Translations under genes and position numbers: made by a program | Source: Streptococcus pneumoniae | GTDB taxonomy: Bacteria > Bacillota > Bacilli > Lactobacillales > Streptococcaceae | NCBI RefSeq assembly: GCF_001096185.1 | Contig: NZ_CRPU01000009.1 | Span: forward strand, 1 to 64,000 | Length of the DNA stretch: 64,000 nucleotides | Reading direction: 5' to 3' | The notes under the pieces: generated by a model | What the model saw: the letters and a program-made list of their open reading frames with translations, nothing else | Told to the model about the DNA's origin: nothing | Databases searched by the model: none | Shown: piece after piece, positions 18,331 through 28,203 of the stretch | How positions within the stretch are numbered: position 1 is the stretch's first letter | Layout: every line of letters starts with the position of its first letter

Positions 18331-18356
18331 ACAGGAGAGAAATCTCCTGTTTTTTT
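18331..18356 (+). terminator. Terminator after the PspA-like gene
   Basis: ACAGGAGAGAAATCTCCTGT hairpin followed by six T. Confidence 0.85.
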
Positions 18357-18400
18357 GTGGTATATAATCGAGTGAGGACTTTGTTGGATAGTAGAAAATA

Positions 18401-18439
18401 AAAAGTGAACAAGATAATATTTCATTCTTGTTCGCTTTT
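18401..18439. terminator. Bidirectional terminator between the PspA-like gene and Rpn gene 2
   Basis: Stem AAAAGTGAACAAGA / TCTTGTTCGCTTTT with T on both strands. It can end both convergent transcripts. Confidence 0.75.
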
Positions 18440-18462
18440 ATGTTATTAGTGATTGTATAATC

Positions 18463-19410
18463 TTATAACAATGCTTCAAACTCAGCGACAGTCATGCTCA
18501 ACTGCTGGCTGGCAACCTCGGAAGTCAGGAGACCTTGGCGGACCATGTCTAAGAAGGCAAAAAGTTTCCCTTCTTCCCTTCCTTCAACTTTCCCACGCTC
18601 CAGTCCCTGTTCAAGACCTTCTGCTCGCCCACGTTCAAGACCACGTTCTAAGCCCTTTTCCTCCGCTTGTTCCAAGGCATAGTCCTGTGCTAACAAGGCT
18701 TGTTCTTCTCGCATACGTAGTTGGCTAAACATTTTCCTGTCCTCCTCGGACCAGCTCTTATAGTCCAGCAGTTGATCTGCTTGGCTGATGGCTCGCTCGG
18801 GTTTCTGGGTAAAGGGCTTGTTCCCAAAAAACTCCAACCATGGCTTGCGAACCTTATCTTTGCTGGTTTCTCTATATTTTTTTAATTCCAAGAACGCCAT
18901 CTTGACCAGATGGTTTTCCTGTCCATTATTTGTGATGGTTAAAACTTCACCTGTAGTATCCTCGCGCATGTTAAAACTGTGAAAGGCCAAATCATCTGAG
19001 AAGTAATTACTATCTACGATGGCAATAGCATAAACTGGTGCGATATGCTTGTAACTCTGATGAGTATTGCCCTCTTGCTGGCGAATTTTTTCTAGGTTTT
19101 GATTGACCTGACTGCACAAGTAAGCCCACAGGCGATTGATGAAAAAATTTTGATGATGAACTTGGATTTCAATAATTACTTGCGTTCCATTATCTAGCTC
19201 CACCAAAACGTCTATACTGGTATAGAAATCCTGGGCCGAGTATGGCATGGAAGGTAAGACATGAATATTGCTTCCCTCCAAAATGGTTACATTTTTGGCT
19301 GGTAAATCCAGCATATCGCGGATAAATTGACAAGTGATTTCTGGGTTGCTAAAGATTTTTTTAGCTACCAAATCATTGGTTGGGCTGATGCCCGGATGAC
19401 GTAATGTCAT
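18463..19410 (-). CDS. Rpn/PDDEXK-family putative recombination nuclease 2
   Basis: A 315-residue near-duplicate of the gene at 10163-11098 in inverted orientation. It has the same PTNDLVAKKIFSNPE opening and the D...IIEIQVHH nuclease core. Differences are scattered substitutions, such as GLLTSEVASQQLSMTVAEFEALL at the end, and one extra ERGL tetrapeptide in the C-terminal charged repeat. Both copies keep intact frames and the same leader, which suggests recent duplication or ongoing gene conversion. The start is the ATG at 19410 behind AAAGGAG. Confidence 0.85.
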   Translation of the reverse strand: MTLRHPGISPTNDLVAKKIFSNPEITCQFIRDMLDLPAKNVTILEGSNIHVLPSMPYSAQDFYTSIDVLVELDNGTQVIIEIQVHHQNFFINRLWAYLCSQVNQNLEKIRQQEGNTHQSYKHIAPVYAIAIVDSNYFSDDLAFHSFNMREDTTGEVLTITNNGQENHLVKMAFLELKKYRETSKDKVRKPWLEFFGNKPFTQKPERAISQADQLLDYKSWSEEDRKMFSQLRMREEQALLAQDYALEQAEEKGLERGLERGRAEGLEQGLERGKVEGREEGKLFAFLDMVRQGLLTSEVASQQLSMTVAEFEALL

Positions 19411-19478
19411 ATTCTTTCTCCTTTCATTATAGCACATTTTTTAATCTAGGTTTACTAGATTCTCTGGCTCTATCTATT

Positions 19479-19486
19479 TATTCGGA
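19479..19486 (-). promoter_or_regulatory. ComX (cin) box upstream of Rpn gene 2
   Basis: The minus strand reads TCCGAATA after a T-rich tract, the same variant as at dut. It lies 69 bases before the start codon, the same layout as copy 1. Confidence 0.75.
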
Positions 19487-19557
19487 AAAAGTATGAAAAA
19501 TACTCGGTCTGGCTCTTCCCAATGGTATTTTTTGGTGCTTTCCTTTATAATGGGTGT

Positions 19558-22191
19558 ATGGATAAGAAAAAATTATTATTGATTGATGGGTCTTCTGTTG
19601 CTTTTCGGGCGTTTTTTGCGCTCTATCAGCAGTTGGACCGTTTTAAGAATGCGGCTGGTTTGCATACCAATGCGATTTATGGCTTTCAGTTGATGTTGAG
19701 CCATTTATTGGAACGGGTTGAGCCGAGTCATATTTTGGTGGCTTTTGATGCGGGAAAGACGACCTTCCGTACAGAGATGTATGCGGACTATAAGGGTGGT
19801 CGGGCTAAGACTCCTGATGAGTTTCGTGAGCAATTTCCTTTCATTCGTGAGTTGTTGGATCATATGGGGATTCGTCACTATGAGTTGGCTCAGTATGAGG
19901 CGGATGACATTATTGGGACACTGGATAAACTAGCAGAGCAGGATGGTTTTGATATTACCATTGTCAGTGGGGACAAGGATTTAATTCAGCTGACGGATGA
20001 GCATACGGTGGTTGAAATTTCCAAGAAAGGTGTGGCTGAGTTTGAGGCCTTTACACCAGAATATCTTATGGAAAAAATGGGCATTACACCGACGCAGTTT
20101 ATCGATCTCAAGGCGCTCATGGGTGATAAGTCGGATAATATCCCTGGGGTGACTAAAATCGGTGAAAAGACAGGTATCAAGCTTTTGTTGGAGCATGGTT
20201 CGCTCGAGGGAATTTATGAAAATATTGATGGGATGAAGACTTCTAAGATGAAGGAAAATCTCATCAATGATAAGGAACAGGCTTTTTTGTCTAAAACACT
20301 AGCGACCATTGATATCAAGGCACCGATTGAGATTGGTTTGGATGATGTGGTCTATAGCGGTCCAGATGTGGAAAATCTTGGGAAATTCTACGATGAGATG
20401 GGCTTCAAACATCTCAAACAGGCTTTAAATGTGTCGTCAGCTGATGTGGCTGAGAGTTTGGACTTTACTATTGTTGACCAAATCAGTCAAGATATGCTGA
20501 GTAAAGAGTCTATCTTCCATTTTGAGCTTTTTGGTGAGAATTACCATACGGATGATTTGGTTGGTTTTGCTTGGTCTTGTGGGGATAAGCTCTATGCTAC
20601 AGACAAGCTTGAGCTGTTGCAAGAGCCGATTTTCAAGGATTTTCTAGAAAAAACACCTTTGAGAGTTTATGACTTTAAGAAGGCTAAAGTTCTCTTGCAT
20701 CGTTTGGGTGTGGATTTGCAGGCACCTGCTTTTGACAGCCGTTTGGCTAAATACCTCCTTTCGACTGTGGAGGACAATGAAATTGCGACCATCGCTAGTC
20801 TTTATGGTCAGACTTACTTGGTCGATGATGAGACTTTCTATGGTAAGGGAGTCAAGAAGGCCCTTCCTGAACGTGAGAAATTCTTAGAACACTTGGCTCG
20901 TAAGCTTGCTGTTTTGGTTGAGACTGAGCCTGTTTTGCTTGAAAAACTTAGCGAAAATGGACAATTAGAGCTTCTTTATGAGATGGAGCAACCTCTTGCC
21001 TTTGTTCTTGCCAAGATGGAAATTGCTGGGATTACGGTTAAGAAAGAGACCTTGCTTGAGATGCAGGCTGAAAATGAGCTTGTCATTGAAAAACTCACTC
21101 AGGAGATTTACGAACTGGCTGGTGAGGAGTTTAATATCAACTCGCCTAAGCAGCTAGGTGTACTTCTTTTTGAAAAATTGGGGTTACCTTTAGAATACAC
21201 TAAGAAAACCAAAACTGGATACTCGACAGCGGTGGATGTATTGGAGCGTCTGGCTCCTATTGCTCCGATTGTTAAGAAAATTCTTGACTACCGTCAGATT
21301 GCTAAGATTCAATCCACTTATGTAATTGGCTTGCAGGACTGGATTTTGGCGGATGGCAAGATTCATACTCGCTATGTGCAGGATTTGACTCAGACTGGGC
21401 GTTTGTCTAGTGTGGATCCAAACTTGCAAAATATTCCTGTGCGTTTGGAGCAGGGGCGTCTCATTCGTAAGGCCTTTGTACCTGAGTGGGAGGATAGTGT
21501 GCTACTCAGCTCGGACTACTCGCAGATTGAATTGCGCGTTTTGGCGCATATTTCTAAGGATGAGCACTTGATTAAGGCTTTCCAAGAGGGGGCAGATATC
21601 CATACTTCGACAGCCATGCGGGTCTTTGGCATTGAGCGTCCTGAGGATGTGACTGCAAACGACCGTCGCAATGCCAAGGCGGTCAACTTTGGAGTGGTTT
21701 ACGGGATTTCAGACTTTGGCTTGTCTAATAATCTGGGCATTAGCCGTAAGGAGGCCAAGACCTACATTGATACCTACTTTGAACGCTTCCCAGGTATTAA
21801 AAACTACATGGATGAAGTGGTGCGTGAGGCGCGTGATAAGGGCTATGTAGAAACTCTCTTTAAGCGTCGTCGTGAGTTGCCAGATATCAATTCGCGCAAC
21901 TTTAACATTCGTGGTTTTGCGGAGCGGACAGCTATCAACTCGCCTATTCAGGGTTCGGCAGCAGATATTCTCAAGATTGCCATGATTCAGTTAGATAAAG
22001 CCTTGGTTGCCGGTGGTTATCAGACTAAGATGCTTCTGCAAGTGCACGATGAAATCGTCCTTGAAGTGCCTAAATCTGAATTGGCAGAGATGAAAAAATT
22101 GGTCAAACAAACCATGGAAGAAGCCATTCAACTCAGTGTTCCCCTCATCGCAGATGAAAATGAAGGGGAAACCTGGTACGAGGCTAAATAA
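19558..22191 (+). CDS. polA: DNA polymerase I
   Basis: An 877-residue polymerase for repair and Okazaki-fragment maturation. The N-terminal 5' nuclease domain (residues 1 to about 290) keeps AFDAGKTTFR, YEADDIIGT and the SGDKDLIQL and LMGDKSDNIPG metal-site motifs. The middle exonuclease-like domain lacks the usual acidic residues, which agrees with pneumococcal Pol I having no 3'-5' proofreading. The polymerase domain shows motif A DYSQIELRVLAHIS, motif B RRNAKAVNFGVVYG and motif C LQVHDEI. The start is ATG 19558 (MDKKKLLLIDGSS), giving the family length. Confidence 0.96.
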   Translation: MDKKKLLLIDGSSVAFRAFFALYQQLDRFKNAAGLHTNAIYGFQLMLSHLLERVEPSHILVAFDAGKTTFRTEMYADYKGGRAKTPDEFREQFPFIRELLDHMGIRHYELAQYEADDIIGTLDKLAEQDGFDITIVSGDKDLIQLTDEHTVVEISKKGVAEFEAFTPEYLMEKMGITPTQFIDLKALMGDKSDNIPGVTKIGEKTGIKLLLEHGSLEGIYENIDGMKTSKMKENLINDKEQAFLSKTLATIDIKAPIEIGLDDVVYSGPDVENLGKFYDEMGFKHLKQALNVSSADVAESLDFTIVDQISQDMLSKESIFHFELFGENYHTDDLVGFAWSCGDKLYATDKLELLQEPIFKDFLEKTPLRVYDFKKAKVLLHRLGVDLQAPAFDSRLAKYLLSTVEDNEIATIASLYGQTYLVDDETFYGKGVKKALPEREKFLEHLARKLAVLVETEPVLLEKLSENGQLELLYEMEQPLAFVLAKMEIAGITVKKETLLEMQAENELVIEKLTQEIYELAGEEFNINSPKQLGVLLFEKLGLPLEYTKKTKTGYSTAVDVLERLAPIAPIVKKILDYRQIAKIQSTYVIGLQDWILADGKIHTRYVQDLTQTGRLSSVDPNLQNIPVRLEQGRLIRKAFVPEWEDSVLLSSDYSQIELRVLAHISKDEHLIKAFQEGADIHTSTAMRVFGIERPEDVTANDRRNAKAVNFGVVYGISDFGLSNNLGISRKEAKTYIDTYFERFPGIKNYMDEVVREARDKGYVETLFKRRRELPDINSRNFNIRGFAERTAINSPIQGSAADILKIAMIQLDKALVAGGYQTKMLLQVHDEIVLEVPKSELAEMKKLVKQTMEEAIQLSVPLIADENEGETWYEAK

Positions 22192-22215
22192 AAAGGAGGC
22201 TAGTCCTCCTTTTTT
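22191..22215 (+). terminator. Terminator of polA
   Basis: AAAAGGAGGCTAGTCCTCCTTTTTT hairpin directly after the stop codon. Confidence 0.88.
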
Positions 22216-22275
22216 GTAGTAGAATTCTGCAAGCCTTTTCAAAATGTGCTATACTGATGAAAAAGGAGGATTTCT

Positions 22276-22713
22276 ATGAGTCAAGAATTTATCAATCCAA
22301 GTGATGGCGTGATTCGTCAGTATCTCGCAACGAGTAAAACCCTTGCTGTGGTGGGCTTGTCAGACCGTGAAGAAACAACTAGCAATCGAGTGACCAAGGA
22401 AATGCAGGCTCGAGGTTATAAAATTATCCCTGTCAATCCTAAGGCGGCAGGTGGCGAAATCTTGGGTGAAAAGGCTTATGCTAGTCTAGCTGAGATTCCT
22501 TTTCCTGTAGATATTGTCAATGTTTACCGTCGCAGCGAGTTTCTGCCTGATGTGGCGCGTGATTTTCTCAAAGCTGATGCCAAGATTTTTTGGGCACAGC
22601 TAGGACTTGAAAGTCTAGAGGCGGAAGAGATCTTGCGTGCTGGTGGATGTGATGACATCGTGATGAATCGTTGCATCAAGAGAGAACATACTCGCTTGAT
22701 TGAGGAAGCATAA
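22276..22713 (+). CDS. CoA-binding protein (YccU-like)
   Basis: A 145-residue protein of the CoA-binding, Rossmann-fold family. Motifs seen are LAVVGLSDREETTSNRVTKEM, the KIIPVNPKA strand and a C-terminal VMNRCIKREHTRL. The family resembles the N-terminal domain of succinyl-CoA synthetase alpha, but its physiological role is not established. It is monocistronic with an AAAAAGGAGG ribosome site, and a hairpin follows at 22715-22741. Confidence 0.85.
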   Translation: MSQEFINPSDGVIRQYLATSKTLAVVGLSDREETTSNRVTKEMQARGYKIIPVNPKAAGGEILGEKAYASLAEIPFPVDIVNVYRRSEFLPDVARDFLKADAKIFWAQLGLESLEAEEILRAGGCDDIVMNRCIKREHTRLIEEA

Positions 22714-22714
22714 G

Positions 22715-22741
22715 AAAAAGGTAGCTGGTGGGCTACCTTTT
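22715..22741. terminator. Terminator between convergent genes
   Basis: AAAAAGGTAGC / GGCTACCTTTT hairpin that serves the CoA-binding gene and possibly the convergent permease gene. Confidence 0.78.
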
Positions 22742-22744
22742 GTG

Positions 22745-23755
22745 TTAGAAAATACCGATAAGGGTTTGCATACCAAGACTAGTGAGGATGATGGCTATCC
22801 AGCAAATGGCTCCGAGAATAATGGATTTTCCGCTGGATTTGACCATAGCTACTAGATTGGTTTTAAGCCCGATAGCACTCATGGCCATGATAATGAGAAA
22901 TTTGGAGAGTTGTTTGAGAGGGGTAAAGAAACTACTGGACACACCGAGAGAGGTCAGTAGTGTAGTGAGGAGAGATGCAAGGATAAAGTAAAGGATAAAA
23001 AGTGGGAAGACTTTTTTCAGTTGTAAGCCTTGCTTATTTTTTTGCTCGCGACTTTGCCAGTAGGAGAGAAAGAGAGTGATGGGGATGATAGCTAGGGTAC
23101 GCGTGAGTTTGACAATGGTTGCGGATTCGAGGGTATTGGTCTGGTAGAGACTGTCCCAGGCGCTGGCGGTAGCCGTTACAGAGGAAGTGTCATTGACCGC
23201 AGTTCCTGCAAAGAGGGCGAAGCCTTCATTGGATAGATGAAGCCAGGTACCTAGCGTTGGAAAGATGAGCGCAGCCAAGACATTGAAGAAAAAGATAACG
23301 GAGATGGCTTGGGCGACTTCCTTTTCCTTGGCGTGAATAACGGGCGCTGTAGCCGCAATGGCAGAGCCCCCACAGATAGAAGAACCAACTCCAATCAAGG
23401 TAGCCAGTTTTGTGTCCAGTGCAAAGAAACGCTGGAAGAGGTAGGCAACAATCAAGGCTATTGAAATGGTGGACAGGATGACAGGGAGTGAAGATTGCCC
23501 AACTGCGAAGACTTGCGAGATATTGAGACCAAAACCAAGCAAGATAACGGCATACTGGAGTAATTTCTTAGAACTAAAGGTCAATCCCGCATCCAGTTGT
23601 TTATGGGATGAGAGAAAGGGATGGAGAAGCATACCTATGAAAATGGCAAAGACAGGTGCGCCAATCACAGGGAAGAATCCGCCTAGATACCAAGCAAGTA
23701 GTGAAATCAGAAGGCAGGCCAAGATGCCTGCTCCATTTTTTGATAGAAATGACAT
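22745..23755 (-). CDS. YeiH/UPF0324-family membrane permease
   Basis: A 336-residue membrane protein with about ten hydrophobic segments and the family motif [17 protein letters not shown] in the middle, followed by [12 protein letters not shown]. Members are called putative sulfate exporters, but transport substrates are largely unproven. The start is the ATG at 23755 behind a GGAGG. It stands alone, convergent with the CoA-binding gene and divergent from the aminotransferase gene. Confidence 0.83.
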   Translation of the reverse strand: MSFLSKNGAGILACLLISLLAWYLGGFFPVIGAPVFAIFIGMLLHPFLSSHKQLDAGLTFSSKKLLQYAVILLGFGLNISQVFAVGQSSLPVILSTISIALIVAYLFQRFFALDTKLATLIGVGSSICGGSAIAATAPVIHAKEKEVAQAISVIFFFNVLAALIFPTLGTWLHLSNEGFALFAGTAVNDTSSVTATASAWDSLYQTNTLESATIVKLTRTLAIIPITLFLSYWQSREQKNKQGLQLKKVFPLFILYFILASLLTTLLTSLGVSSSFFTPLKQLSKFLIIMAMSAIGLKTNLVAMVKSSGKSIILGAICWIAIILTSLGMQTLIGIF

Positions 23756-23903
23756 AAAAACCTCCAAATAGAATCTGTTACCATTATAGACCTGTAAACA
23801 GGAAAAGTAAAATGGAAAGTGGAAAGCTATTCTATCATGTATTTTTGCGGTCGGGGGGCTTTTGTAGTATAATAGAGATACGTTTTGAAAGTAGGAGGTA
23901 TCT

Positions 23904-25073
23904 ATGGACTTAACTAAGCGCTTTAATAAACAGTTAGATAAGATTCAAGTTTCGTTGATTCGTCAGTTTGACCAGGCTATTTCTGAGATTCCTGGGGTCT
24001 TGCGTTTGACCTTGGGGGAACCTGATTTTACAACGCCAGACCATGTTAAGGAGGCGGCTAAGCGAGCGATTGACCAGAACCAATCCTACTATACAGGGAT
24101 GAGTGGTCTGCTGACTCTACGTCAGGCGGCCAGTGACTTTGTTAAGGAAAAGTATCAACTGGACTATGCTCCTGAGAATGAAATTTTGGTTACAATTGGG
24201 GCGACAGAGGCTTTATCTGCTACTTTGACGGCTATTTTGGAAGAGGGAGACAAGGTACTCTTGCCAGCTCCTGCTTATCCGGGTTATGAACCGATTGTCA
24301 ATCTAGTTGGGGCAGAGATTGTCGAGATTGACACAACTGAAAATGGTTTTGTCTTGACTCCTGAGATGTTGGAGAAGGCCATTTTGAAGCAGGGTGACAA
24401 GCTCAAGGCGGTTATTCTCAACTATCCAGCAAATCCGACAGGAATTACCTACAGTCGGGAGCAGTTGGAGGCCTTGGCAGCTGTTTTACGCAAGTATGAA
24501 ATTTTTGTTGTCTGTGATGAGGTTTACTCAGAATTGACCTATACAGGGGAAGCCCATGTATCTCTGGGAACCATGTTGAGAGATCAGGCTATTATTATCA
24601 ATGGTCTATCTAAATCACATGCTATGACAGGTTGGCGTTTGGGTCTGATTTTCGCTCCTGCAGCCTTTACAGCTCAGTTAATCAAGAGTCACCAGTACTT
24701 GGTAACTGCCGCAAATACCATGGCTCAACACGCTGCAGTGGAAGCCTTGACGGCTGGTAAAAATGATGCGGAACCTATGAAGAAGGAATACATCCAGCGT
24801 CGGGACTATATTATCGAGAAAATGACTGCTCTTGGTTTTGAGATTATCAAACCAGACGGTGCCTTCTATATCTTTGCTAAGATTCCAGCGGGCTACAATC
24901 AAGATTCCTTTGCTTTTCTGAAGGATTTTGCTCAGAAGCAGGCCGTTGCCTTTATCCCTGGAGCTGCCTTTGGGCGTTACGGAGAAGGCTATGTGCGTCT
25001 GTCTTATGCAGCCAGTATGGAGACGATCAAAGAAGCCATGAAACGACTTGAGGAGTATATGAGAGAAGCATGA
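23904..25073 (+). CDS. PLP-dependent aminotransferase, class I/II
   Basis: A 389-residue fold-type I aminotransferase. Evidence: [13 protein letters not shown] near the start, the substrate-side [18 protein letters not shown], the catalytic lysine in [12 protein letters not shown] and the arginine in VRLSYAAS. By position (before recO) and sequence it is the aromatic/broad-specificity aminotransferase (AraT- or PatA-like) of streptococci; the exact amino acid is not readable. A TATAAT promoter lies near 23868. The stop overlaps the recO start by four bases (ATGA). Confidence 0.88.
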   Translation: MDLTKRFNKQLDKIQVSLIRQFDQAISEIPGVLRLTLGEPDFTTPDHVKEAAKRAIDQNQSYYTGMSGLLTLRQAASDFVKEKYQLDYAPENEILVTIGATEALSATLTAILEEGDKVLLPAPAYPGYEPIVNLVGAEIVEIDTTENGFVLTPEMLEKAILKQGDKLKAVILNYPANPTGITYSREQLEALAAVLRKYEIFVVCDEVYSELTYTGEAHVSLGTMLRDQAIIINGLSKSHAMTGWRLGLIFAPAAFTAQLIKSHQYLVTAANTMAQHAAVEALTAGKNDAEPMKKEYIQRRDYIIEKMTALGFEIIKPDGAFYIFAKIPAGYNQDSFAFLKDFAQKQAVAFIPGAAFGRYGEGYVRLSYAASMETIKEAMKRLEEYMREA

Positions 25074-25840
25074 TTCAGTCTATCACGAGTCAAGGCTTGG
25101 TGCTCTACAATCGCAATTTTCGTGAGGATGATAAGCTCGTCAAAATCTTTACAGAGCAGGCTGGTAAGCGGATGTTTTTCGTCAAACATGCTGGTCAATC
25201 CAAACTGGCGCCGGTTATTCAGCCCTTGGTGCTGGCTCGATTTCTCTTACGAATCAATGATGACGGGCTTAGCTACATTGAGGATTATCACGAGGTGATG
25301 ACCTTTCCAAAGATTAATAGTGATCTTTTTGTCATGGCCTATGCAACCTATGTGGCGGCTCTTGCAGATGCTAGTTTGCAGGACAATCAGCAGGATGCTC
25401 CCTTGTTTGCTTTTTTACAAAAGACTTTGGAGTTGATGGAAGCGGGCTTGGATTATCAGGTTTTGACCAATATTTTTGAAATCCAAATCTTGACTCGATT
25501 TGGAATCAGCCTCAATTTTAATGAGTGTGTCTTCTGCCATCGGGTTGGTCAGGCTTTTGACTTTTCTTTCAAATATGGAGCCTGCCTCTGTCCAGAGCAT
25601 TATCATGAAGATGAGAGACGTTGCCATCTCAATCCCAATATCCCTTATCTGCTCAATCAATTTCAAGCTATTGATTTTGAGACCTTGGAGACCATTTCGC
25701 TCAAGCCTGAAATCAAGCAAGAGCTACGCCAATTTATGGATCAACTCTACGAAGAGTACGTTGGGATTCACCTAAAATCAAAGAAATTTATTGATTCCCT
25801 ATCCGACTGGGGACAATTACTAAAAGAGGAAAAGAAATGA
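25070..25840 (+). CDS. recO: DNA repair protein RecO
   Basis: A 256-residue mediator that loads RecA on SSB-coated single strands together with RecR. The N-terminal OB fold begins [23 protein letters not shown]. The central helical domain carries a Cys cluster (CVFCHRV and CLCPEH, about residues 149-177) of zinc-binding type. Translational coupling is seen on both sides: ATGA overlap with the aminotransferase gene upstream and with plsX downstream. Confidence 0.93.
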   Translation: MIQSITSQGLVLYNRNFREDDKLVKIFTEQAGKRMFFVKHAGQSKLAPVIQPLVLARFLLRINDDGLSYIEDYHEVMTFPKINSDLFVMAYATYVAALADASLQDNQQDAPLFAFLQKTLELMEAGLDYQVLTNIFEIQILTRFGISLNFNECVFCHRVGQAFDFSFKYGACLCPEHYHEDERRCHLNPNIPYLLNQFQAIDFETLETISLKPEIKQELRQFMDQLYEEYVGIHLKSKKFIDSLSDWGQLLKEEKK

Positions 25841-26829
25841 AAAAAATCGCAGTAGATGCCATGGGAGGCGATTACGCACCTCAGGCCATCGTTGAGGGTG
25901 TCAATCAAGCCCTTGCTGACTTTTCAGATATTGAAGTTCAACTCTACGGAGATGAACGTAAAATCAAGCAATATCTGACAGCGACAGAGCGCGTCAGCAT
26001 TATCCATACGGATGAGAAGATTGATTCAGACGATGAACCTACGAGAGCTATTCGGAAGAAGAAAAATGCCAGTATGGTCTTGGCGGCCAAGGCTGTCAAA
26101 GAGGGTGAAGCAGATGCTGTCCTATCGGCTGGGAATACAGGTGCTTTACTAGCAGCAGGATTTTTCATCGTGGGTCGTATCAAGAACATCGATCGTCCTG
26201 GGCTTATGTCAACCTTGCCGACTGTAGATGGGAAAGGTTTTGACATGCTTGACCTTGGTGCTAATGCGGAAAATACAGCTCAGCACCTCCATCAATACGC
26301 GGTTCTAGGTTCCTTCTATGCTAAAAATGTCCGTGGAATTGCAAAACCACGTGTTGGCTTGCTCAACAACGGAACAGAGAGTAGTAAGGGCGACCCGCTT
26401 CGTAAGGAAACCTATGAATTACTAGTGGCTGATGAAAGTTTAAACTTTATCGGAAATGTGGAAGCGCGTGATTTGATGAATGGCGTTGCAGATGTTGTCG
26501 TGGCAGATGGTTTCACGGGAAACGCTGTGCTCAAATCCATTGAAGGGACAGCCATGGGAATCATGGGCTTGCTCAAGACTGCTATTACAGGTGGTGGTCT
26601 TCGAGCGAAACTAGGCGCCCTCCTTCTCAAGGACAGCCTCAGAGGTTTGAAAAAACAGCTCAACTACTCAGATGTTGGTGGAGCGGTCTTGTTTGGTGTT
26701 AAGGCACCTGTTGTCAAGACTCATGGCTCAAGCGATGCCAAGGCTGTCTATAGTACGATTCGCCAGATTCGTACCATGCTAGAAACAGACGTAGTTGCCC
26801 AGACTGCGCGTGAATTTTCAGGAGAATAA
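25837..26829 (+). CDS. plsX: Phosphate acyltransferase PlsX
   Basis: Converts acyl-ACP to acyl-phosphate, the first step of PlsX/PlsY-type phosphatidic acid synthesis. The 330-residue protein begins [18 protein letters not shown] and holds the conserved [12 protein letters not shown] and [20 protein letters not shown] motifs plus [14 protein letters not shown]. It overlaps recO by four bases and is followed five bases later by an acyl carrier protein gene, its likely substrate carrier. Confidence 0.95.
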   Translation: MKKIAVDAMGGDYAPQAIVEGVNQALADFSDIEVQLYGDERKIKQYLTATERVSIIHTDEKIDSDDEPTRAIRKKKNASMVLAAKAVKEGEADAVLSAGNTGALLAAGFFIVGRIKNIDRPGLMSTLPTVDGKGFDMLDLGANAENTAQHLHQYAVLGSFYAKNVRGIAKPRVGLLNNGTESSKGDPLRKETYELLVADESLNFIGNVEARDLMNGVADVVVADGFTGNAVLKSIEGTAMGIMGLLKTAITGGGLRAKLGALLLKDSLRGLKKQLNYSDVGGAVLFGVKAPVVKTHGSSDAKAVYSTIRQIRTMLETDVVAQTAREFSGE

Positions 26830-26834
26830 AAGAG

Positions 26835-27068
26835 ATGACAGAAAAAGAAATTTTTAACCGTATTGTGACCATTATCCAAGAGCGACAGGGAGAGGACTTT
26901 GTAGTGACCGAAGCTTTGAGTCTGAAAGACGATTTGGATGCTGACTCAGTTGACTTGATGGAGTTTATCTTGACACTGGAAGATGAATTTAATATCGAGA
27001 TCAGCGACGAGGAAATTGACCAACTGCAGAGCGTAGGGGATGTGGTTAAGATTATTCAAGCAAAATAG
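26835..27068 (+). CDS. Acyl carrier protein
   Basis: A 77-residue acidic acyl carrier protein. The phosphopantetheine serine is Ser38 in LDADSVDLMEF; the usual DSL motif reads DSV. Helix II, EFNIEISDEEIDQLQSVGDVV, is well conserved. It lies directly downstream of plsX, and a terminator follows. A separate main AcpP in the fatty-acid operon would be expected elsewhere, so this may be a dedicated second carrier. That is inference from context. Confidence 0.9.
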   Translation: MTEKEIFNRIVTIIQERQGEDFVVTEALSLKDDLDADSVDLMEFILTLEDEFNIEISDEEIDQLQSVGDVVKIIQAK

Positions 27069-27075
27069 AAATCGG

Positions 27076-27107
27076 AATTCCAAGGTATTTGCTTTGGAAT
27101 TTTTTAT
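27076..27107 (+). terminator. Terminator of the recO-plsX-acp operon
   Basis: AATTCCAA / TTTGGAATT stem followed by a T run. Confidence 0.83.
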
Positions 27108-27239
27108 TTGCTTTAAATGACCGTTTAGGAACAGATTTAGTCTTTCTAGGGACAGGAGAAATCTGAGGACAAATAGGGGATATAATGGAGTTAGAAAAAA
27201 TTAATCTCCAAAAAGGAGAAAAAAGAAAGGATTTTTATG

Positions 27240-28091
27240 ATGAAAAAATATCTTTATTCTAGTTTGTTAGTTCTTGCAGGAGGCGTTCTCCTAGCAAATA
27301 CTACGGTAGCCTATGCTGATTCCCCATCAGCAAGTGAGAAAGAAGCGATTGCTCAATTAGTTAATCAAGGCAAGATAAAAGCTGAAGAAGCTGATCAAGT
27401 AAAATTGATTGGTTTTGAAGATAAAGAAACTCAAGCAGAGGGCAATCAAGAGAAGAAAGCTTTCAATCAATATCGTGATCCGAAAGGAACATGGATGCAA
27501 ACCAATAGTAAATGGTGGTTTAAATACGGTTCAGGTGGGTATGCTAAAAATTGGGAACAATTAGATGGCAAGTGGTACTATTTTGATGACCAAGGATGGA
27601 TGAAAGAAAATACTTGGATTCAACCTGATGGCAATTATTACTACTTATCTGCTAGTGGTGCTATGGTCACTGGTTATCAACGTGTGAATGGTACACCATA
27701 TTTCTTTAGAGAAAGTGGTGTATGGGTAGAAAATCGTGGGCAAGCTCTTGGTGAATACGCAGAGACATTTGTAGGAAGAATTCCATATGTTTGGGGTGGG
27801 GCAGATTTGAATAGTGGCGTAGATTGCTCAGGATTTACGATGGCTATTCATGCTAAGTTTGATATTAGTATTCCTAGAGTAACCTATGGTCAAGCAACAG
27901 GAGGAAGTTATGTAAGTAATGGTTCTCAACAAGCTGGAGATTTGATTTTGTATAATAGTGAAGAGACAAATGACCATGTAGGTATTTATGTTGGTGGTGG
28001 AAAGGTAGTTCATGCTCCATATCCGGGTCAATATGTTTCTTATATGAATCAATACGGTATTACTCAAAATACAATTCGTAGATATTGGTAA
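27240..28091 (+). CDS. Choline-binding NlpC/P60 peptidoglycan hydrolase
   Basis: A 283-residue secreted enzyme. The signal peptide (residues 1-26) and a short charged linker precede about four choline-binding repeats in the middle (TWMQTNSKWWFKYGSGG to TPYFFRESG). A C-terminal NlpC/P60 domain follows (about residues 168-283), with catalytic Cys in VDCSGFTMA and His in NDHVGIYVGGG, and the entry motif VGRIPYVWGG. Such enzymes cut between D-Glu and the third residue or cross-links of the stem peptide. The order repeats-then-catalytic domain differs from LytA. It has its own TATAAT promoter near 27180. Confidence 0.85.
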   Translation: MKKYLYSSLLVLAGGVLLANTTVAYADSPSASEKEAIAQLVNQGKIKAEEADQVKLIGFEDKETQAEGNQEKKAFNQYRDPKGTWMQTNSKWWFKYGSGGYAKNWEQLDGKWYYFDDQGWMKENTWIQPDGNYYYLSASGAMVTGYQRVNGTPYFFRESGVWVENRGQALGEYAETFVGRIPYVWGGADLNSGVDCSGFTMAIHAKFDISIPRVTYGQATGGSYVSNGSQQAGDLILYNSEETNDHVGIYVGGGKVVHAPYPGQYVSYMNQYGITQNTIRRYW

Positions 28092-28203
28092 TATTGTCTA
28101 ATTTTTCACAATATTATTGACTTTGACTATGAAAAGTATTAGAATATAGCTAAATAAAGAGGGGAAGCCCTCCTATAGCTATTCAATAAAGGAGGAAATG
28201 GCT

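Larger units (their letters stand above)
18463..19490 (-). repeat. Right arm of the 1-kb inverted repeat
   Basis: Mirror copy of 10081-11098, including the cin box, the extended -10 (TGCTATAAT) and the coding region. Homologous exchange between the arms would invert the intervening 7.4-kb cassette. Confidence 0.9.
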
